Source of the DNA: Clostridia bacterium
Lineage (GTDB): Bacteria > Bacillota > Clostridia > DUPQ01
Length of the DNA stretch: 9,704 nucleotides
Direction of reading: 5' to 3'
NCBI GenBank assembly: GCA_030592085.1
Contig: JAUUZV010000085.1
Location: 1 to 9,704 of the forward strand
Part shown: piece by piece, positions 7,021-9,704 of the stretch
Layout: each line of letters starts with the position of its first letter
Position numbering within the stretch: the first letter of the stretch is position 1
Program-made: the position numbers and the translations under genes
The notes under the pieces: generated by a model
Database searches by the model: none
What the model was told of the DNA's origin: nothing
What the model saw: the letters and a program-made list of their open reading frames with translations, nothing else

Positions 7021-7863
7021 TTAAAGTCCTTTTATAATATCTTCTAACATTGTTCCATACTTAATATATGACTCATACATTTCTTCTGCTGAAGGTTTTG
7101 AACCTGATTCATGAACTATCTGTGAAACATGTGGTTCTATTGAAATGACTCCATCATATCCATCTTCTTTTAAAACAGTCTTTAAAATTTCTGGCACCAT
7201 TGCTTGACCTTGTCCAACATATTTAAATTCTTGATTTTCACCTTTTCTTATAGTTGAGTCTTTAATATGAATATAATCAAAATGATGTCTTATACCTTTG
7301 AAAAATGTCCAAGGATCATCTCCGTGAGCTGCTACATTACCAGTATCATATAATAATACTAAATTAGGCGAATCAACTGTTTCTTTTAATTCAATCATAT
7401 TTTCAGGGGATAATCCTCCCCAACCAGTACAATTTTCATGTGCTAAATAAATACCAGCATCTTCCGCGATTTTTGATAATTCTTTATATCTTCTTATGGC
7501 TTCTTTCTTTGAATAAAGCATATCATCTTCATCTGGAACCCAAGTCATAGTTCTAATATATTTAGTTCCTAACATATTCATTCTTTTTGATGCAACTTTT
7601 AAATCATCAATATCAAGTTGAAAGTCACCTCTAATTGGACGAGACCAATTACCAATTGCTGAACCAAATCCTGTAACACTCATACTATTTTCTTCAAGTG
7701 CTTTTCTAACTACATCAAATTCTTTATCTGGAAAATCTGTTGTAGATGCATTCATTCCATTATGTAAGCGTAATTCAAGGGCTGTCCACCCTAATTGTTT
7801 ATGAGCCTTTATCTGCGTTAGAATATCTTTTCCCGCTTCATCACTGATTCCTGTAATAATCAT
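7021..7863 (-). CDS. Sugar phosphate isomerase/epimerase, xylose isomerase-like TIM barrel
   Basis: A 280-residue cytosolic protein of the AP endonuclease 2/xylose isomerase-like TIM-barrel family, which includes IolE, IolI and ketose 3-epimerases. The four expected metal ligands are in order: E143 in AHENC, D173 in YDTGN, H199 in YIHIKD and E243 in SIEPH. The first and last Glu are also the usual proton-transfer pair of the epimerases. N-terminal GISDEAG and LELRL mark the first two barrel strands. The length is normal. The start follows AGGAG at 7872-7876, which overlaps the rsfS stop, so it is translated from the same message. A terminator follows. No sugar kinase or dehydrogenase lies beside it within this operon, so the substrate is open; hydratase or isomerase activity is also possible. 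Confidence 0.85.
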   Translation of the reverse strand: MIITGISDEAGKDILTQIKAHKQLGWTALELRLHNGMNASTTDFPDKEFDVVRKALEENSMSVTGFGSAIGNWSRPIRGDFQLDIDDLKVASKRMNMLGTKYIRTMTWVPDEDDMLYSKKEAIRRYKELSKIAEDAGIYLAHENCTGWGGLSPENMIELKETVDSPNLVLLYDTGNVAAHGDDPWTFFKGIRHHFDYIHIKDSTIRKGENQEFKYVGQGQAMVPEILKTVLKEDGYDGVISIEPHVSQIVHESGSKPSAEEMYESYIKYGTMLEDIIKGL

Positions 7864-7874
7864 GTATCATTCTC

Positions 7875-8225
7875 CTATTTGTTTCTAATTTCTTGCAAAA
7901 CTCCGTCAGACCATAGTCTTTCTAAATTAAATTTCTTCCTAGCTTCATTTGCAAAAATATTTACTACAATATATCCAAAATCCAATAAAATCCAATTCGC
8001 TCCATTGTAACCTTCTTTGGATAATGTCTCATATCCAGCAGCATTTACTTTCTCTTCTACTTCATCAGCAATTGCTTTTCTATGTCTGTTACTTGTTCCT
8101 GTGCTAATTATGAAACTATCTGTTAATGTAGTTATTCTTGTAACATCAATAGAAATAATTTCAATAGCTTTACTATCATCTAGTGCAGCAATAGCTGTGT
8201 CATATGCTTTTTTTGTTTCCAACAA
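7875..8225 (-). CDS. rsfS: Ribosomal silencing factor RsfS (Iojap family)
   Basis: A 116-residue protein of the RsfS/YbeB/Iojap family. It binds large-subunit protein L14 and blocks joining of the ribosomal subunits, lowering translation when nutrients are short. Family landmarks are TDSFIISTGTSNR (35-47), AIADEVEEK (51-59), the GANWILLDFG segment (75-84) and the terminal NLERLW (100-105). The length matches the family. No ATG exists in the 32-base gap upstream; the start is TTG. AGGAGG at 8231-8236 is five bases before the first TTG (8225) and eight before the second (8222), so either may be used and they differ by one residue. It sits between yqeK and a TIM-barrel gene, where many Firmicutes instead have the methyltransferase yqeM. 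Confidence 0.95.
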   Translation of the reverse strand: MLETKKAYDTAIAALDDSKAIEIISIDVTRITTLTDSFIISTGTSNRHRKAIADEVEEKVNAAGYETLSKEGYNGANWILLDFGYIVVNIFANEARKKFNLERLWSDGVLQEIRNK

Positions 8226-8230
8226 TTGTT

Positions 8231-8236
8231 CCTCCT
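8231..8236 (-). promoter_or_regulatory. Ribosome binding site deciding the TTG start of rsfS
   Basis: AGGAGG on the minus strand is a perfect Shine-Dalgarno sequence. Because no ATG or GTG lies between it and the conserved coding sequence, it fixes the start at one of two adjacent TTG codons (8225-8223 or 8222-8220). Confidence 0.75.
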
Positions 8237-8257
8237 ATTGTTCTTATCTAAATAGTA

Positions 8258-8833
8258 TTATAAATTGTCCTTCTTTTCAACAACCATCTCATAATATTCT
8301 TTAGCTTTGATTGTATCCTCATATAGAAAATACCCTTTTTTTATAATATTATTCATAGAAAAAGTTAAACTATACAATAAAGCCTTATTTAAATCTCTTT
8401 TAGCGATTTCTCTAAGCATTTTTATATCTTCAAATTCCCTATTTTTTTCAATCTTATCAGCTACAAATACAATCTTTTCTAAAAGACTCATATCCGCTTT
8501 TCCATAACAATGATATTTTATTGCTCCTAAGATACCTTTATCAGTAATGTTATATTCTCTTTTCGCAATAATAGCTCCAACAGGTGCATGCAAAATCTTA
8601 TTACATTGTAAAAAGTTAGTTGAATAACCCTCATTTTCTAATAGTTTTGCTAATTGTTGGTTATCTAAATTTTTCGCACAATCATGTAGTAGACCTGCAA
8701 GATATGCTTTTTCTTGATTTCCATTATAAATCATGGCTAATTCTTTAGCCATATCAGCAGTGCCAATTGAGTGTTCAAATCGGTTTTTAGATAAATTATT
8801 TTGTAATTTTTTAACGATAGAATTTATGTTCAT
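8258..8833 (-). CDS. yqeK: YqeK-type HD-domain hydrolase, probable Ap4A hydrolase
   Basis: A 191-residue cytosolic HD-domain phosphohydrolase. YqeK enzymes cut diadenosine tetraphosphate symmetrically to two ADP with an iron- or metal-bound HD centre. The metal ligands expected for the HD fold are present: H21 in RFEHS, H50-D51 in HDCAKN, H82 in ILHAP, H108 in KYHCYG and D126 in FVADKIE. The length is typical. Its start overlaps the end of nadD by 23 bases and the ribosome site is weak (AGAAAG), which suggests translational coupling to nadD. The order nadD-yqeK-rsfS is the conserved Firmicutes arrangement. Placement next to the NAD-forming adenylyltransferase is long-standing, but the functional reason is not settled. 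Confidence 0.92.
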   Translation of the reverse strand: MNINSIVKKLQNNLSKNRFEHSIGTADMAKELAMIYNGNQEKAYLAGLLHDCAKNLDNQQLAKLLENEGYSTNFLQCNKILHAPVGAIIAKREYNITDKGILGAIKYHCYGKADMSLLEKIVFVADKIEKNREFEDIKMLREIAKRDLNKALLYSLTFSMNNIIKKGYFLYEDTIKAKEYYEMVVEKKDNL

Positions 8834-9413
8834 GAATATAACTTTCTACGTTTTTTGGTACTAAATTTTGTATACTTTTATTTTGACTTATTTTTTTTCT
8901 AATATCAGTAGATGAAATAGGGACTATAACTTGCTGTCCAAATGTAATTTTACAACCATAAGTATCATGCAAGTATTGTGCCTGCTCATATATTTTCGTA
9001 TGATCATAACCTTTTCTCACAAAAGCAATAAATTGACAAAGTGAAAATACTTTTTCAAAATCTCTCCATTTATGTAGTTGTAAAACAGTATCTCCTCCAA
9101 TAATATAATGAAGTGAGTTATTATGACCATATAGTTGTTGATAATATTTAAGTGTATCAACCGTGAATGTTTTTCCTTTTCGCTCAATTTCCAATGAATC
9201 AACTACTAATCTATCATTATTCATTGTGGCTAATAAGCACATTTCATATCGATCATAACTTGATAAAACTGCATTTGTTTTTTTATGTGGTGGACTGCCA
9301 GATGGTAAAATCACTACATCACTTAATTGCTCATTTAAAATAGCATAATTTGCCATTTCAATATGTCCATTATGTATTGGATTAAATGTACCGCCTAAAA
9401 TCCCGATTTTCAC
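8811..9413 (-). CDS. nadD: Nicotinate-nucleotide adenylyltransferase
   Basis: A 200-residue cytosolic enzyme that joins ATP and nicotinate mononucleotide to give deamido-NAD and pyrophosphate, a required step of NAD synthesis. The nucleotidyltransferase motif GGTFNPIHNGH occupies 7-17, the substrate-binding SPPHK 40-44, GGDT 106-109 and the ATP-binding ISSTDIR 166-172. Length and order match the family. The start is GTG at 9413-9411: the frame has a TAA two codons upstream, so no earlier start is possible. The GTG overlaps the purD TGA stop by four bases (GTGA), with only a weak AGGAT further upstream. Translation is therefore likely to depend on ribosomes finishing purD. The 3' end overlaps yqeK. 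Confidence 0.95.
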   Translation of the reverse strand: MKIGILGGTFNPIHNGHIEMANYAILNEQLSDVVILPSGSPPHKKTNAVLSSYDRYEMCLLATMNNDRLVVDSLEIERKGKTFTVDTLKYYQQLYGHNNSLHYIIGGDTVLQLHKWRDFEKVFSLCQFIAFVRKGYDHTKIYEQAQYLHDTYGCKITFGQQVIVPISSTDIRKKISQNKSIQNLVPKNVESYIHEHKFYR

Positions 9414-9704
9414 TTCTTACCAATATCCTTTCTAAAGTGTTTATTAGTAAAATGAATATGTGAGATAGCTTCATATGCCTTTTTAATTGCTTGTTCTAAT
9501 TTATCAGCCGTTGCACTCACACCTAGCACTCTACCACCATTTGTATATAGTATATCATCTTCTACTCTAGTACCGGCATGAAAGACAATAATATCATTAA
9601 GGCTCTCAGCTTTATTAATTCCTGTTATTTCATATCCTTTTTTATATGATATAGGATAACCACCAGATGCCATAACAATGCAAGCACATGCTAAATTATC
9701 AAAT
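9410..9704 (-). CDS. purD: Phosphoribosylamine-glycine ligase, C-terminal part (5' end outside window)
   Basis: The visible part gives 97 residues up to a TGA stop; the frame stays open to the window edge and the N-terminal ATP-grasp portion is missing. The enzyme makes glycinamide ribonucleotide from phosphoribosylamine, glycine and ATP in purine synthesis. Family landmarks of the C-terminal domain are MASGGYPISYKKG, IVFHAGT, the NGGRVLGVSA strand, KAYEAI and the closing HFRKDIG. The internal ATG at 9673 is not the start: the preceding codons read FDNLACACIV, as expected for this family. The stop overlaps the GTG of nadD by four bases. In many Firmicutes purD is the last gene of the purine operon, so nadD and the genes after it probably sit downstream of that operon. 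Confidence 0.93.
   Translation of the reverse strand, partial: FDNLACACIVMASGGYPISYKKGYEITGINKAESLNDIIVFHAGTRVEDDILYTNGGRVLGVSATADKLEQAIKKAYEAISHIHFTNKHFRKDIGKK

Noticed and set aside
8017..8304. 95-residue open frame on the plus strand over rsfS
   Set aside because: It is antisense to conserved rsfS and yqeK coding sequence; its hydrophobic look comes from complementary codons.

Overview
This window is AT-rich, densely coded DNA from a low-GC Gram-positive lineage (Bacillota). The strong AGGAGG-type ribosome sites and the NadD, YqeK and RsfS sequences point there. The very low GC, short gaps and gene content would fit a Mollicutes-like group that keeps the standard code (Acholeplasma, Izemoplasma or Haloplasma type), but that placement is inference. 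Tryptophan is written TGG throughout, and the purD reading frame ends on TGA where the family normally ends, so TGA is a stop here.

Left part, plus strand (1-2028): the last 33 residues of an ABC transporter ATPase of probable iron-siderophore/cobalamin type, then a two-gene unit. That unit has a Cof-type HAD phosphatase whose ribosome site can pair with an upstream TCCTTTT, and a uroporphyrinogen decarboxylase-fold protein. The latter lacks HemE signatures but carries an H-x-C...C set like that of zinc-dependent cobamide:thiol methyltransferases.

Middle part, minus strand, read right to left (6962 to 2029): an operon starting from a well-formed extended -10 promoter. It encodes a large DUF4153 membrane protein, a sugar transporter of the SLC45/GPH type, a GNAT acetyltransferase, a ROK sugar kinase and an unrecognised 159-residue protein. 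The transporter and kinase suggest uptake of a sugar followed by ATP-dependent phosphorylation. This operon ends tail to tail, with no gap, against the uroporphyrinogen decarboxylase-like gene.

Right part, minus strand, read right to left (9704 to 6970): purD (5' part outside the window), nadD, yqeK, rsfS and a xylose-isomerase-like TIM-barrel gene, closed by a clear intrinsic terminator. The nadD-yqeK-rsfS core is the usual Firmicutes NAD/Ap4A/ribosome-silencing block. Its unusual aspects are the four-base overlap with purD upstream and the sugar epimerase-like gene downstream.

Most of the window is conventional metabolism and housekeeping. I found no mobile element, CRISPR array, tRNA or rRNA, and nothing that clearly amounts to a new biological system. 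The items most worth a second look are the zinc-motif methyltransferase-like protein, the hairpin over the HAD ribosome site, the purD-nadD coupling, and the unknown last gene of the sugar operon.
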